From JAULUH01 sp032111745 (lineage in GTDB: Bacteria; Chloroflexota; Anaerolineae; JAAEKA01): a stretch of DNA of 25,678 bases. Below are positions 1 to 11,144 of this stretch, in pieces (the first letter of the stretch is position 1; the number at the start of each line of letters is the position of its first letter). The stretch covers positions 1 through 25,678 of the forward strand of contig JAULUH010000341.1 of assembly GCA_032111745.1 (NCBI GenBank). The letters are read 5' to 3'. The notes below the pieces were generated by a model, which was not told the origin of the DNA, did no database searches, and saw nothing but the letters and a program-made list of their open reading frames with translations. A program made the position numbers and the translations under genes.

Positions 1-2695
<2,695 letters not shown>

Positions 2696-2772
2696 CGCGA
2701 GACGGCAGAAATTGAAGTTCGCATTCTATTCGGTTGTTAAGGTACCAGCTCAGCAACTCGACGGTCCGGTTG

Positions 2773-2813
2773 CTGATCTTCGAGCCTCAGACATGCTCAA
2801 GCTCGAAGATCAG
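2773..2813 (-). repeat. ITS hairpin (13-bp perfect stem)
   Basis: A perfect 13-bp inverted repeat (2773-2785 and 2801-2813, 15-nt loop) in the spacer between tRNA-Ile and 23S. No T-run follows it on the minus strand, so it is more likely a pre-rRNA processing structure than a terminator. The usual 23S processing stem needs a partner beyond the 23S 3' end, which is outside the window. Confidence 0.6.
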
Positions 2814-2839
2814 AAACCCACCTGGCCCCAGACGCAAAA

Positions 2840-2861
2840 CGACCCGGCATACGCCGGGTCG
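2840..2861 (-). repeat. ITS hairpin (9-bp GC-rich stem)
   Basis: CGACCCGGC and GCCGGGTCG separated by ATAC form a 9-bp stem with a 4-nt loop in the tRNA-Ile/23S spacer. There is no poly-U tail on the transcribed strand. It is probably a folding or RNase cleavage element in the rRNA precursor. The rest of the 274-nt spacer (2696-2969) holds nothing else I recognise; in particular there is no tRNA-Ala. Confidence 0.55.
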
Positions 2862-2969
2862 CGGAAGCTCCGACGTACTGGTATTCCTGTCAGGGTGCCT
2901 TGGCTTGGCAAACAATCCGCATATAGTATTGCACAATCAAGCGACTTGGGGCCTTGGCCCCTCGGCTAG

Positions 2970-3043
<74 letters not shown>

Positions 3044-3053
3044 GGGCAACACA

Positions 3054-3079
3054 GTTAACCGCTGAAAAGTGACAGAAAG
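3054..3079 (-). other. 16S processing stem, 3' arm
   Basis: This 26-nt segment downstream of the 16S 3' end is complementary to 4743-4768 upstream of the 16S 5' end, with 24 of 26 positions matching and the two mismatches adjacent. Bringing both ends of the 16S precursor together in one long stem is the classical RNase III processing arrangement. Confidence 0.85.
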
Positions 3080-3178
3080 GCCGGCGTTGGGGTAGCCCGG
3101 CAAAACCGGACTATTGACCTAGGAGTGCGCCATCCGACGGCTGGTTGATCCAGCGCCGGCAGGCAATCAACTCCCTAG

Positions 3179-4694
<1,516 letters not shown>

Positions 4695-4706
4695 ATTGAT
4701 TTTTTT

Positions 4707-4721
4707 GACCTATGTTAGGTC
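4707..4721 (-). repeat. Small hairpin just upstream of mature 16S
   Basis: GACCTA and TAGGTC separated by three bases form a 6-bp stem about a dozen bases before the mature 16S 5' end, with a run of A on the transcribed strand between the two. It is probably part of the leader fold within the processing stem. Confidence 0.4.
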
Positions 4722-4742
4722 AGAGACCCAAGCGCCAGGTAT

Positions 4743-4768
4743 CTTTCTGTCACTTTTCAGTTGTTAAC
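4743..4768 (-). other. 16S processing stem, 5' arm
   Basis: This leader segment pairs with 3054-3079 beyond the 16S 3' end (24 of 26 positions). It lies downstream of all three predicted transcription starts, so every transcript would contain it. Confidence 0.85.
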
Positions 4769-4790
4769 GTGCTGCCGCAGACAAGACTTT

Positions 4791-4819
4791 ATATTACCAC
4801 ACCTTCTGCGATCTGTCAA
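4791..4819 (-). promoter_or_regulatory. rRNA promoter, proximal
   Basis: On the minus strand, a perfect -35 TTGACA (4814-4819), a 17-bp spacer and a -10 TAATAT (4791-4796). The predicted start is near 4784, about 90 nt before mature 16S. It closely resembles the promoter at 4897-4925 (23 of 30 aligned bases identical). Confidence 0.88.
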
Positions 4820-4896
4820 GATCCGATTTGGAGGTAATTAACGTCTCGCCGCTACTGGGCCTCGGCTGCGCTCTTGCACAGCGGGCACAAGAAAAG

Positions 4897-4925
4897 ATAT
4901 TACCACATCTTCTTGCGCTTGTCAA
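4897..4925 (-). promoter_or_regulatory. rRNA promoter, middle
   Basis: On the minus strand, -35 TTGACA (4920-4925), 17-bp spacer, -10 TAATAT (4897-4902). It lies 106 bp upstream of the proximal promoter and shares its core and part of the spacer, suggesting duplication. Both have a G pair just before the -10 box. Confidence 0.88.
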
Positions 4926-4975
4926 GACCCAATTTCGGGAAAACTGGCTGCTTCTTCGGTTTTCGACAATCGGGC

Positions 4976-5010
4976 AAAAACGACCGCCATCTCTCTGGAT
5001 CGCGGTCGTT
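4976..5010 (-). terminator. Terminator-like hairpin between rRNA promoters
   Basis: On the minus strand, AACGACCGC (5002-5010) pairs with GCGGTCGTT (4979-4987) across a 14-nt loop and runs into a TTTTT tract (4976-4980). This is a moderate intrinsic terminator shape. It lies downstream of the distal promoter and of recR but upstream of the middle promoter, so it could stop read-through from recR or attenuate the distal transcript. Confidence 0.5.
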
Positions 5011-5111
5011 CTGCCTTGCTGCTGAGAACCGACTAAAGCTGGAGCGGGATGGCCCCGTGCCTCTTCCGTTGTTAGAACTGCAACTAGATCCACTGCTGTG
5101 GCTCTAGTCCA

Positions 5112-5140
5112 ATCATACCATAGCCCCCGGGCCTTGTCAA
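5112..5140 (-). promoter_or_regulatory. rRNA promoter, distal
   Basis: On the minus strand, -35 TTGACA (5135-5140), 17-bp spacer, -10 TATGAT (5112-5117). It is the outermost of three promoters with identical geometry. A terminator-like hairpin separates it from the other two. Confidence 0.8.
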
Positions 5141-5220
5141 GATAGGAAGCTTACCGAAAATGCCCGCAACCATCGCCTTGAGTCGCCGGACGAGCTTGCC
5201 TGGCTCTATATTGTATGCCG

Positions 5221-5257
5221 GGCCGGCCAGCCTACTGTATTTCGTATGTGGCCGGCC
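5221..5257 (-). repeat. GC-rich inverted repeat downstream of recR
   Basis: A 9-bp perfect repeat (GGCCGGCCA at 5221-5229 and its complement at 5249-5257, 19-nt loop) lies about 170 nt after the recR stop. A second small hairpin is at 5340-5360 (7-bp stem, 7-nt loop). Neither has a T-run on the minus strand, so they are at best weak or Rho-assisted ends of the dnaX-ebfC-recR transcript. The rest of 5141-5423 shows no gene. Confidence 0.35.
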
Positions 5258-5423
5258 GTGGCGCTACTTTTACAGACCAGGCACAGCGCTACGGGCTACA
5301 AGCCATTGATAACAGGCTCGGAAGGCATCACTCCTAGATCTGGCACTCAGGAGGTGCCAGTGCCCTATATCTGGGAATGCACTCCTGCCACCTGCCAGCC
5401 AGGCATCGCCAGAAGTCAACCAC

Positions 5424-6023
5424 CTACATCTCGTGTCTGCCGCTGAGCGCGCGGCTTAGGGTCACCTCGTCGGCATACTCCAGGTCACCACCTACGGGCA
5501 GGCCGTGCGCCAACCTGGTTACCCGGACTCCCAGCGGCCTGATCAGGCGGGCCACATACATGGCTGTGGCTTCCCCTTCCAAGTTGGGGTTGGTGGCCAG
5601 CAGCACCTCTCGCACCGGCTCAGCCTCCAGCCGCTGCAACAACTCGGCGACGCGCAGTTGCTCGGGGCCAATGCCATCCACCGGGGAGATGGCGCCATGC
5701 AGAACATGGTATAGGCCCCGGTATTCCCTGGTGCGCTCGATGGCCAGGACATCTGAGGGTTCCTCGACCACACAGATCATATCCCTGTCGCGCTCCTCAC
5801 TGCTGCACACAGCACAGGGGCTGGCCTCGGCGATGTTCTGGCAGCGGGCACAGAAGATCGTACGCGCCTTGAGCTCCAGCAGCGCGTTGGCCAGGCCCAG
5901 AACATCCTCCTCCGGAGCTCGTAACATGTAGAAGGCCAGCCGGGCAGCGGTCTTGGGCCCGATGCCGGGCAGCCGCGCAAACGCGTCAATCAAGTTGGCT
6001 ACAGGGGTCGCAAGGGACTGCAT
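5424..6023 (-). CDS. recR: Recombination mediator protein RecR
   Basis: RecR works with RecO (and RecF) to load RecA on gapped single-stranded DNA in the cytoplasm. The product has 199 residues, the usual family length. The N-terminal helix-hairpin-helix region includes LPGIGPKTAARLAF (about 18-31). A four-Cys zinc finger follows at C58, C61, C70 and C73, then a TOPRIM domain with VVEEPSDVLAIE and the conserved LATNPNLEGEATA segment. The ATG lies one base after the ebfC stop, and GGAGG is 11 nt upstream, so it is probably translated from the dnaX-ebfC-recR message, an order found in many bacteria. Confidence 0.97.
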   Translation of the reverse strand: MQSLATPVANLIDAFARLPGIGPKTAARLAFYMLRAPEEDVLGLANALLELKARTIFCARCQNIAEASPCAVCSSEERDRDMICVVEEPSDVLAIERTREYRGLYHVLHGAISPVDGIGPEQLRVAELLQRLEAEPVREVLLATNPNLEGEATAMYVARLIRPLGVRVTRLAHGLPVGGDLEYADEVTLSRALSGRHEM

Positions 6024-6024
6024 G

Positions 6025-6402
6025 TCAGAGCAGCCCTCCCAGGTCTAGGCCACCGGTCAGCGTCCCCATGCGCTGCGAAGCAAGCTCCTGAGAGCGCGTG
6101 ATCGCCTCGTTCACTGCGGCCAGGATCAGGTCCTGGACCATTTCAGCGTCCTCCGGATTGAGGATTTCCGGCGCAATGGTCACTGCCTGCAGCTGCTGGT
6201 GGCCGGTCATGACCATCCGGACTACACCACCGCCGACCGAGACCTCCACCGTCTCCGCGCCCAGGGCTTCCTGCGTGCGCGCCATCTCCTCCCGCAATTG
6301 CTGGATCTGGCGCATCATATCGCCGCTGCCCGTGCCACCCATGCCGCCAGGTGGGCGGGCGCCCCCGCTGGGAAAGGGTTTGCGCCCCTTTTGCTTAGCC
6401 AT
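6025..6402 (-). CDS. ebfC: YbaB/EbfC family nucleoid-associated protein
   Basis: A 125-residue small DNA-binding protein of the YbaB/EbfC family, which forms dimers that bind the nucleoid. The N-terminus is a flexible Gly/Pro-rich stretch (about 8-28). It is followed by a long helix (MMRQIQQLREEMARTQEAL) and the conserved core V.VSVGGGVVRMVMTGHQQLQAVTI, ending with a helical segment containing LAAVNEAITRSQEL. GGAGG sits 8 nt before the ATG. It lies between dnaX and recR, the classical position for this family. Confidence 0.95.
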   Translation of the reverse strand: MAKQKGRKPFPSGGARPPGGMGGTGSGDMMRQIQQLREEMARTQEALGAETVEVSVGGGVVRMVMTGHQQLQAVTIAPEILNPEDAEMVQDLILAAVNEAITRSQELASQRMGTLTGGLDLGGLL

Positions 6403-6429
6403 GATTCATGCCTCCTGATGGCAGTGGCG

Positions 6430-8184
6430 TCAGTCTTTTGTCTGCTGGCGACCCTTGGCGACCTCACCCGGCACGGCGCCCAGATTGTGCAGGGCATGCT
6501 CCACCACCGGGTCATCGGCCAGCTCATGCACTTCCTCCCGAGGGGGACCATCGGCCACCGGGCGCGCCGGAGGGCTTTCCACTGCCCTGGGTTGCGCCGG
6601 CGACACGCCAGTCACCTGGCTCCCGAGCTGGCAGTGCAGCCGGATCGACCGGCCCAGCAGCTGGCCGATGAGATCCTGCAGGGCAGCCTTGTTAGCCGCC
6701 CGTTCCACCGTGTTCTTGGAGAACTCGCTCTCAAAGGCAAAGTAAACGTCGTCACCGCTGGCCACGACATGGCGAAGGGTGCGCAGCGCGCCACGCACGG
6801 ATCCACCGCGCGCAGCTTCTGTGGCCTGCAGGAACGCCGTCCAGTTTTCGCGGAGCACCCCCACCACTTGATCGTCAGGAATGGCGCTCTGAGCAGTGGG
6901 CAGGGTGACGGCCTCCGGGCGTTCCTGCTTTCCGGGAGCCAGCGCGGCATCGGACTGATAAGGTGCCGCAGGGGCAGCCCCAGAGTGGAGGCGCGGCTGC
7001 TGGCTGGCGGGAGACGTTTCGGCGGAAATCGCCGGCACGGTGGAGACCGGCGCGGCGGGAGCAGCCGCGGTGATGATAGCAGTCGCAGGCTCCGGCTGCA
7101 ACGTAGCCAGCCAGGCCAGCTCGAGGGTTAGCTGGGGCTGGGTGGCATCCCGCATCTCGCCGGACGCAGTGTTCAGAAGACGCACGGCGCGTGCCAGGTT
7201 CGGGGTGTCGAAGCGTTCCGCCAAGGCCTGGGCCTGCACTAGCTGTTCGCTGGATAGATCGGTGAGTATCTGTCGGGCCTGCGGCCCGCTGACGCGGGAC
7301 ACCAGGACAGCCCGTAAGTACGCCACTAACTGGATCGTGAGCTGGCGCAGGTCCTGGCCTTCAGCGCCAAGCTGGTTGATCAGGGCCAGGCCGGCCGCAG
7401 CATCGCCGTTGCCCATGGCAGCCGCCAGATCCTGGATGGCCTGGCCGGAGATGGTGCCGCGCACGGCCTGTACTTGGGCCTCCGTGATGGCATCGTCGCC
7501 GTAGGAGAGCAACTGGTCGGTCAGGCTGATGGCATCACGCATGGACCCCTCGGCGCTGCGGGCGATCATCTCCAGCGCTCCCGGATCGGCCGAGCGACCC
7601 TCTTGTTCCAGGATGAAGGACAGGCGGCCTACGATCTCGTGGGTGGGAATGCGCCGAAAGTCGAAGCGCTGGCAGCGGGACAGCACGGTATCCGGGATCC
7701 TGTGCGGCTCGGTGGTAGCCAGCACGAAGATCACATGAGGTGGCGGTTCCTCTAGAGTCTTCAGCAGGGCATTGAAGGCCTCTGGCGTGAGCATGTGAAC
7801 CTCGTCGATGACATAGACCTTGGTGCGCGCCTGGCTGGGCACGAAGTGGACCTTATCCCTGAGGTCCCTGATCTCGTCGATACCGCGGTTGGAGGCCGCG
7901 TCGATCTCAATGAGATCCAGCAGCGTGCCGCCGTTGATGGCCAGGCACACCGGGCAAGTGTTGTCCGGCCGGGCTGAAGGATCCTCCTGCAGGCAGTTGA
8001 CGGCCTTGGCCAGCAGCCGGGCCGTGCTGGTTTTCCCGGTGCCGCGGGGGCCGGCAAACAGGTAGGCGTGGGCCATCCGGCCTTCGCGCAACGCGTTGCG
8101 CAGGGTACGGGTGACGTGCTCCTGGCCGATCACCTCATCGAATGTCTGCGAGCGCCACTTGCGATAAAGTGCCTGAGCTGCCAT
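6430..8184 (-). CDS. dnaX: DNA polymerase III subunit gamma/tau
   Basis: Clamp-loader ATPase that links the replicative polymerase cores to sliding-clamp loading. It has 584 residues. The Walker A motif GPRGTGKT is at 45-52, Cys residues at 64, 77 and 80 form most of the zinc-binding motif, Walker B lies in VYVIDEVHML, and the sensor region contains ATTEPHRIPDTVLSRCQRF. A Pro/Ala-rich linker (about 370-430) leads to a tau-type C-terminal domain. I found no A-rich slippery heptamer, so a frameshifted gamma form is not evident. It is the first gene of a run with ebfC and recR; the ebfC ATG is 27 bp downstream. Confidence 0.97.
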   Translation of the reverse strand: MAAQALYRKWRSQTFDEVIGQEHVTRTLRNALREGRMAHAYLFAGPRGTGKTSTARLLAKAVNCLQEDPSARPDNTCPVCLAINGGTLLDLIEIDAASNRGIDEIRDLRDKVHFVPSQARTKVYVIDEVHMLTPEAFNALLKTLEEPPPHVIFVLATTEPHRIPDTVLSRCQRFDFRRIPTHEIVGRLSFILEQEGRSADPGALEMIARSAEGSMRDAISLTDQLLSYGDDAITEAQVQAVRGTISGQAIQDLAAAMGNGDAAAGLALINQLGAEGQDLRQLTIQLVAYLRAVLVSRVSGPQARQILTDLSSEQLVQAQALAERFDTPNLARAVRLLNTASGEMRDATQPQLTLELAWLATLQPEPATAIITAAAPAAPVSTVPAISAETSPASQQPRLHSGAAPAAPYQSDAALAPGKQERPEAVTLPTAQSAIPDDQVVGVLRENWTAFLQATEAARGGSVRGALRTLRHVVASGDDVYFAFESEFSKNTVERAANKAALQDLIGQLLGRSIRLHCQLGSQVTGVSPAQPRAVESPPARPVADGPPREEVHELADDPVVEHALHNLGAVPGEVAKGRQQTKD

Positions 8185-8200
8185 CAGTTCTTCCCGTCTC

Positions 8201-8220
8201 GGCCGGGGCGAAGCCCGGCC
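8201..8220 (-). promoter_or_regulatory. Hairpin in dnaX 5' leader
   Basis: A 7-bp all-GC stem (GGCCGGG with CCCGGCC) around a CTTCGC loop, ending about 17 nt before the dnaX ATG and just upstream of a weak Shine-Dalgarno (GGGAAG). It may stabilise the mRNA or modulate initiation; no T-run follows. Confidence 0.4.
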
Positions 8221-8252
8221 TAATTCCGATCGGACGTTCTATAACGACGCTA

Positions 8253-8281
8253 AGTTTAGCATCTTCAGGCTCATCTGGCAA
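8253..8281 (-). promoter_or_regulatory. Predicted dnaX operon promoter
   Basis: On the minus strand, -35 TTGCCA (8276-8281), 17-bp spacer, -10 TAAACT (8253-8258). The predicted start near 8246 gives a leader of about 60 nt. The -10 matches consensus at four of six positions, so this is a moderate prediction. Confidence 0.5.
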
Positions 8282-8383
8282 ATGGTTTGACCAGCGCTCC
8301 GTTCCCATGGTCCACTAACCGTTTATCCGGGAAATTTGTTATGTGGGATCGCAGCCTGCAGGCTTTCGGCGCCAGCCTCCCTA

Positions 8384-8392
8384 TGCTATAAT
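8384..8392 (+). promoter_or_regulatory. Extended -10 promoter abutting HEAT-protein ATG
   Basis: TGC-TATAAT is a perfect extended -10 element. Its predicted transcription start, about 7 nt downstream, falls on the A of the ATG at 8399. No convincing -35 is visible (best around 8364-8369), which fits extended -10 promoters. No Shine-Dalgarno can fit between the box and the start codon. Confidence 0.65.
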
Positions 8393-8398
8393 CGCCGC

Positions 8399-9946
8399 AT
8401 GAACAACGACAATTCCAAGATCATCAGGTCGTTTCAGAGCCGCCTGGAGATCGACATCGCCGTACGCAATCTGGGCCACACAACCAATGAGGCAGAGCTA
8501 CAGCAGCTGGCCAGAGAGGTCGCCGGCAGATATGGTGAGCAGGCGGTGCCTGCCTTGCTGGCCCTGCTGGATACCGGCAATCCTCAATTGCGCGGTGGAT
8601 TGGGGCACCTGGCGGCGGCGCTGCCGCGGGAGGATATCGTGCCGGCGCTGCGGGCCGTAGCCTACAACCGCAGCCTTTCCGACCAGGCCAGATTGACTGC
8701 CATCACGATTCTGGAGGGCTTCCTGGGCATCGAGCCGGAGCAGGCGATGTATGACGGCATGGCGTCGCCCGAGGACCTGGCGCTGCTATCGCTCCAAGAG
8801 CTGCTGGTTGAGACCAGAACCAATCCCATGGTCGTGGTGGAGTACATGGATCAACTCAGCCAGGAGCCCGCCGACGTTCAGCTAACCATGGTCCATGGCG
8901 CCCAGCGCCTGGAAGAGGCCGAACGGCTGGAACTGCTGCGCATGTTCGCCCAGGATCCCAATGTCGCGGTGGCCCAGGAAGCCCTACAGGGACTGGTGGC
9001 CATCGCCGACGTTAAGACAGGGGAGATCCTGCATACGTTGCTGCCGAACCTATCCCCTGAAATGCGCCCGCTGGCCGAGCGCACTCTACAGAAGCTGCGC
9101 CTGCGCGGGATTCATGTCGACCAGGAGACGCCTCCACCGGCAGACGGGCGGTGCCTGGCCAGCCCACCGGACAGCCAGGACAACCAGCTGCTGTGGTTTG
9201 TGGTGCCAAATCCCGACGGCCACACCAGCCAGCTGCTGCAGGTGGTCATCACCCAACGAACTGGAATCGCCCAGGCCAGCGGCAGCTATGCAGCAGACAA
9301 TGCCTCCCTGCCACCCCCGGCCATGGTGGGTACCGTACATCGCAGAGAGCGTGACGCCGGACTGCGCGGCGGCCTGGTGCTGGAGGCGCCTTTCGACTAT
9401 GGACGGCGCCGGGTGCTTGCGGCGTTAGAGGCCAACTGGCGTGCAGCAACTCCCACGCCGCTGCTCTACCGCCTGCTGAACCCCCTGCTATGGGGCTGGA
9501 GCAGGCCCGCCCCTGCCGGGGCACTACCAGCAGCGGCCTCCCCAGCGGTGCCAGAGGGGCCTGCGACCCTGGCCCAACATCCTGCCCTGGCCTCCTGGTA
9601 TCTGCTGACCGATGAGATCTTTCAGACGGCTGAGAGCTTGATGCTATCGACCGAGGAAGTCACCCCGGACCAGGTGGAGCAGGTCACCCTGGCTTTGGCC
9701 GGAGAGACAGCAAAGGACGCCGTGGCTATGAATGGCCTGTGCCGGAGTCTGGAGTCCCTGCAGGAATGGCTGGCCCTGGCAGAAGACTGGCCAGCCGCCA
9801 GCGAGGCTGCGGCCATTGCCGCAGATTTGATACAGCCCCAGTCCGCCGGCAGCCTGGGGGCCAGCCAGGCCTTGCTGGCGCACCTGTGCCTGCAGGGACT
9901 GCGAACAGCTATGGTGACTCTGACGTTTGGATTGAAGCTAGCGTAA
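8399..9946 (+). CDS. HEAT-repeat-like protein of unknown function
   Basis: A 515-residue cytoplasmic protein with no signal peptide or membrane segment. Residues about 1-240 are Leu/Ala-rich paired helices of the HEAT/armadillo kind (for example AVPALLALLDTGNPQLRGGLGHLAAALPR and DPNVAVAQEALQGLVAIADV), which usually serve as a protein-binding scaffold. After a Pro-rich turn near 250, the C-terminal half is a different domain I do not recognise, containing WFVVPNPDGHTSQLLQVVI and a helical end. I start at the ATG at 8399 rather than an in-frame TTG at 8336, because a TATAAT box lies between them. The gene stands alone, divergent from dnaX and convergent with the suf operon. Confidence 0.8.
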   Translation: MNNDNSKIIRSFQSRLEIDIAVRNLGHTTNEAELQQLAREVAGRYGEQAVPALLALLDTGNPQLRGGLGHLAAALPREDIVPALRAVAYNRSLSDQARLTAITILEGFLGIEPEQAMYDGMASPEDLALLSLQELLVETRTNPMVVVEYMDQLSQEPADVQLTMVHGAQRLEEAERLELLRMFAQDPNVAVAQEALQGLVAIADVKTGEILHTLLPNLSPEMRPLAERTLQKLRLRGIHVDQETPPPADGRCLASPPDSQDNQLLWFVVPNPDGHTSQLLQVVITQRTGIAQASGSYAADNASLPPPAMVGTVHRRERDAGLRGGLVLEAPFDYGRRRVLAALEANWRAATPTPLLYRLLNPLLWGWSRPAPAGALPAAASPAVPEGPATLAQHPALASWYLLTDEIFQTAESLMLSTEEVTPDQVEQVTLALAGETAKDAVAMNGLCRSLESLQEWLALAEDWPAASEAAAIAADLIQPQSAGSLGASQALLAHLCLQGLRTAMVTLTFGLKLA

Positions 9947-9993
9947 GAGGGGAGCGGCCAGTAGGTGAACCGGCCTGCACGTTACCAGGCAAG

Positions 9994-10025
9994 GGTGCCG
10001 GGCGGCTTTCGCAGTGCCCGGCACC
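9994..10025. terminator. Hairpin between convergent genes
   Basis: A perfect 10-bp GC-rich stem (GGTGCCGGGC and GCCCGGCACC, 12-nt loop) in the 91-bp gap between the ends of the HEAT-protein gene and the suf operon. It has no T-run on either side, but its position suggests a bidirectional transcription end. Confidence 0.5.
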
Positions 10026-10037
10026 GCTCGGGATAGG

Positions 10038-10349
10038 CTAGAAGATTCCCAGCTCCTCTTTGGCCCAGTCGCTCATCATTTCCGGCGACCAAAAGGGTTG
10101 CCAGACAATACTGACGTTCACGCCGTCCAGCTCGGGAAAGGAGCGATGCACGGTCTGCTTGACGTCGTAGATGATCTGGGGGCCGACGGGACAGCCGGGG
10201 CTAGTCAGGGTCATCTCGATCTCGGCGGTATTATCTTCGACCTCAACGCCGTAAATCAGGCCCAAATCGACGATATTCAGGCCGATTTCAGGGTCGACCA
10301 CATGGGCTCGAATCTTCTCACGTACATCTTCAGCGTTGACAGAGCTCAT
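10038..10349 (-). CDS. sufT: SufT-like (DUF59/MIP18) Fe-S assembly factor
   Basis: A 103-residue protein that is essentially one DUF59 (MIP18/PaaD-like) domain, linked in other bacteria to maturation of Fe-S proteins. Family hallmarks are DPEIGLNIVDLGLIYG (19-34) and TLTSPGCPVGPQI with the conserved Cys53. A strong GGAGG lies 7 nt before the ATG. It is the last gene of the suf operon, 23 bp after the Rieske gene. The name sufT rests on the domain and the operon position; an assignment as a generic metal-sulfur cluster assembly factor would be equally fair. Confidence 0.92.
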   Translation of the reverse strand: MSSVNAEDVREKIRAHVVDPEIGLNIVDLGLIYGVEVEDNTAEIEMTLTSPGCPVGPQIIYDVKQTVHRSFPELDGVNVSIVWQPFWSPEMMSDWAKEELGIF

Positions 10350-10372
10350 CGTTTGTCCTCCATAATCTCTCG

Positions 10373-10693
10373 CTAGTCTATAGCCAGGTAGATAGCGCCA
10401 TCTTTGACGACCACCTGGTAGCTCTGCACCGGCTCAAAGGCCGGCATGCACAGAGCCTGGCCGGTGCGGATATCGAAGCGGGCACCGTGGCGCGGGCATT
10501 CGATCTCATAGGTGTCCACGATAGCCCCATCGGCCAGCGGCCCGCCATCATGGGTGCATACATCTTCTACGGCGTAGTATTGCTCGCCGTCGACATTAAA
10601 CAGGGCAACCAACACGTCGTCGACCTCGACGACGGCCTTGCCGCCAGGCTCGACGTCGCCCACAGTGGCTACTTTCACCAGGTTCTTCAGCAT
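10373..10693 (-). CDS. Rieske-type [2Fe-2S] ferredoxin of suf operon
   Basis: A 106-residue Rieske ferredoxin. The cluster-binding boxes are C46-T-H48 (CTHDGGPL) and C66-P-R-H69 (CPRHGARFD), ligating a [2Fe-2S] cluster by two Cys and two His. It has no transmembrane helix or export signal, so it is a soluble cytoplasmic electron carrier like those of non-heme oxygenase and NirD-type families. Its place between sufU1 and sufT suggests an electron-transfer or cluster-related role in Fe-S assembly; this is inference. The start codon lacks a strong Shine-Dalgarno. Confidence 0.93.
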   Translation of the reverse strand: MLKNLVKVATVGDVEPGGKAVVEVDDVLVALFNVDGEQYYAVEDVCTHDGGPLADGAIVDTYEIECPRHGARFDIRTGQALCMPAFEPVQSYQVVVKDGAIYLAID

Positions 10694-10733
10694 GATAACA
10701 GGTCTGACTCCAGTTCCGACTACAGGACTGGCC

Positions 10734-11120
10734 CTACTCTTCGTGGGGCCAGTCTTCGATGCCCCACACGCCAGCCTTGAGCGCTTTCAGGGGCAGCAGG
10801 GCACACTTGAGCCGGACCGGCCCGATCTCAATGCCTAGCAGGTCCAGGATGTCGTCCTTGCTCCAGTGGCGTAGCTCGTCCAGGCTCTTGCCGATGATCT
10901 CCTCGGTCATCATCGAGGCGGCAGCCTGGCTGATGGCACATCCGCGGCCGTCAAAGGCCGCCTCGACGACCCTGCCCTCCTCGAGCTTGAGCTCCAGGGT
11001 GATCTCATCGCCACAGAAGGGGTTGTGGTCGTGATACTGGATATCCGGATCCTCCAGGTGCCCCTTGTGGCGCGGATGGCGATAGTGGTCGAGAATTGCC
11101 TCGCGATACAGTGCATCCAT
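10734..11120 (-). CDS. sufU: SufU-type sulfur acceptor/scaffold, copy 1
   Basis: A 128-residue SufU/IscU-fold protein. SufU accepts sulfur from SufS through a zinc site. Ligands are visible as C36 with D38 (NPFCGD), C61 (GRGCAIS) and C106 (RLKCALLPL). Like SufU, it has Lys rather than the IscU His before the last Cys, but only 44 residues separate the second and third Cys, against about 61 in B. subtilis SufU, so the SufU-specific insertion is missing. GGGAG lies 6 nt before the ATG. It follows sufS by 24 bp. Confidence 0.93.
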   Translation of the reverse strand: MDALYREAILDHYRHPRHKGHLEDPDIQYHDHNPFCGDEITLELKLEEGRVVEAAFDGRGCAISQAAASMMTEEIIGKSLDELRHWSKDDILDLLGIEIGPVRLKCALLPLKALKAGVWGIEDWPHEE

Positions 11121-11144
11121 GAACAGCTCCCTGTGCTACCGGGT

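Noticed and set aside
2696..2969. A second tRNA (tRNA-Ala) in the spacer
   Set aside because: No cloverleaf or Ala anticodon arm is found; only two hairpins are present.
6199..7131. Open frame of 310 codons opposite dnaX and ebfC
   Set aside because: It crosses two well-supported genes and is Arg/His-rich without motifs.
6430..8184. Programmed frameshift in dnaX giving a gamma form
   Set aside because: No A-rich slippery heptamer was seen in the coding strand.
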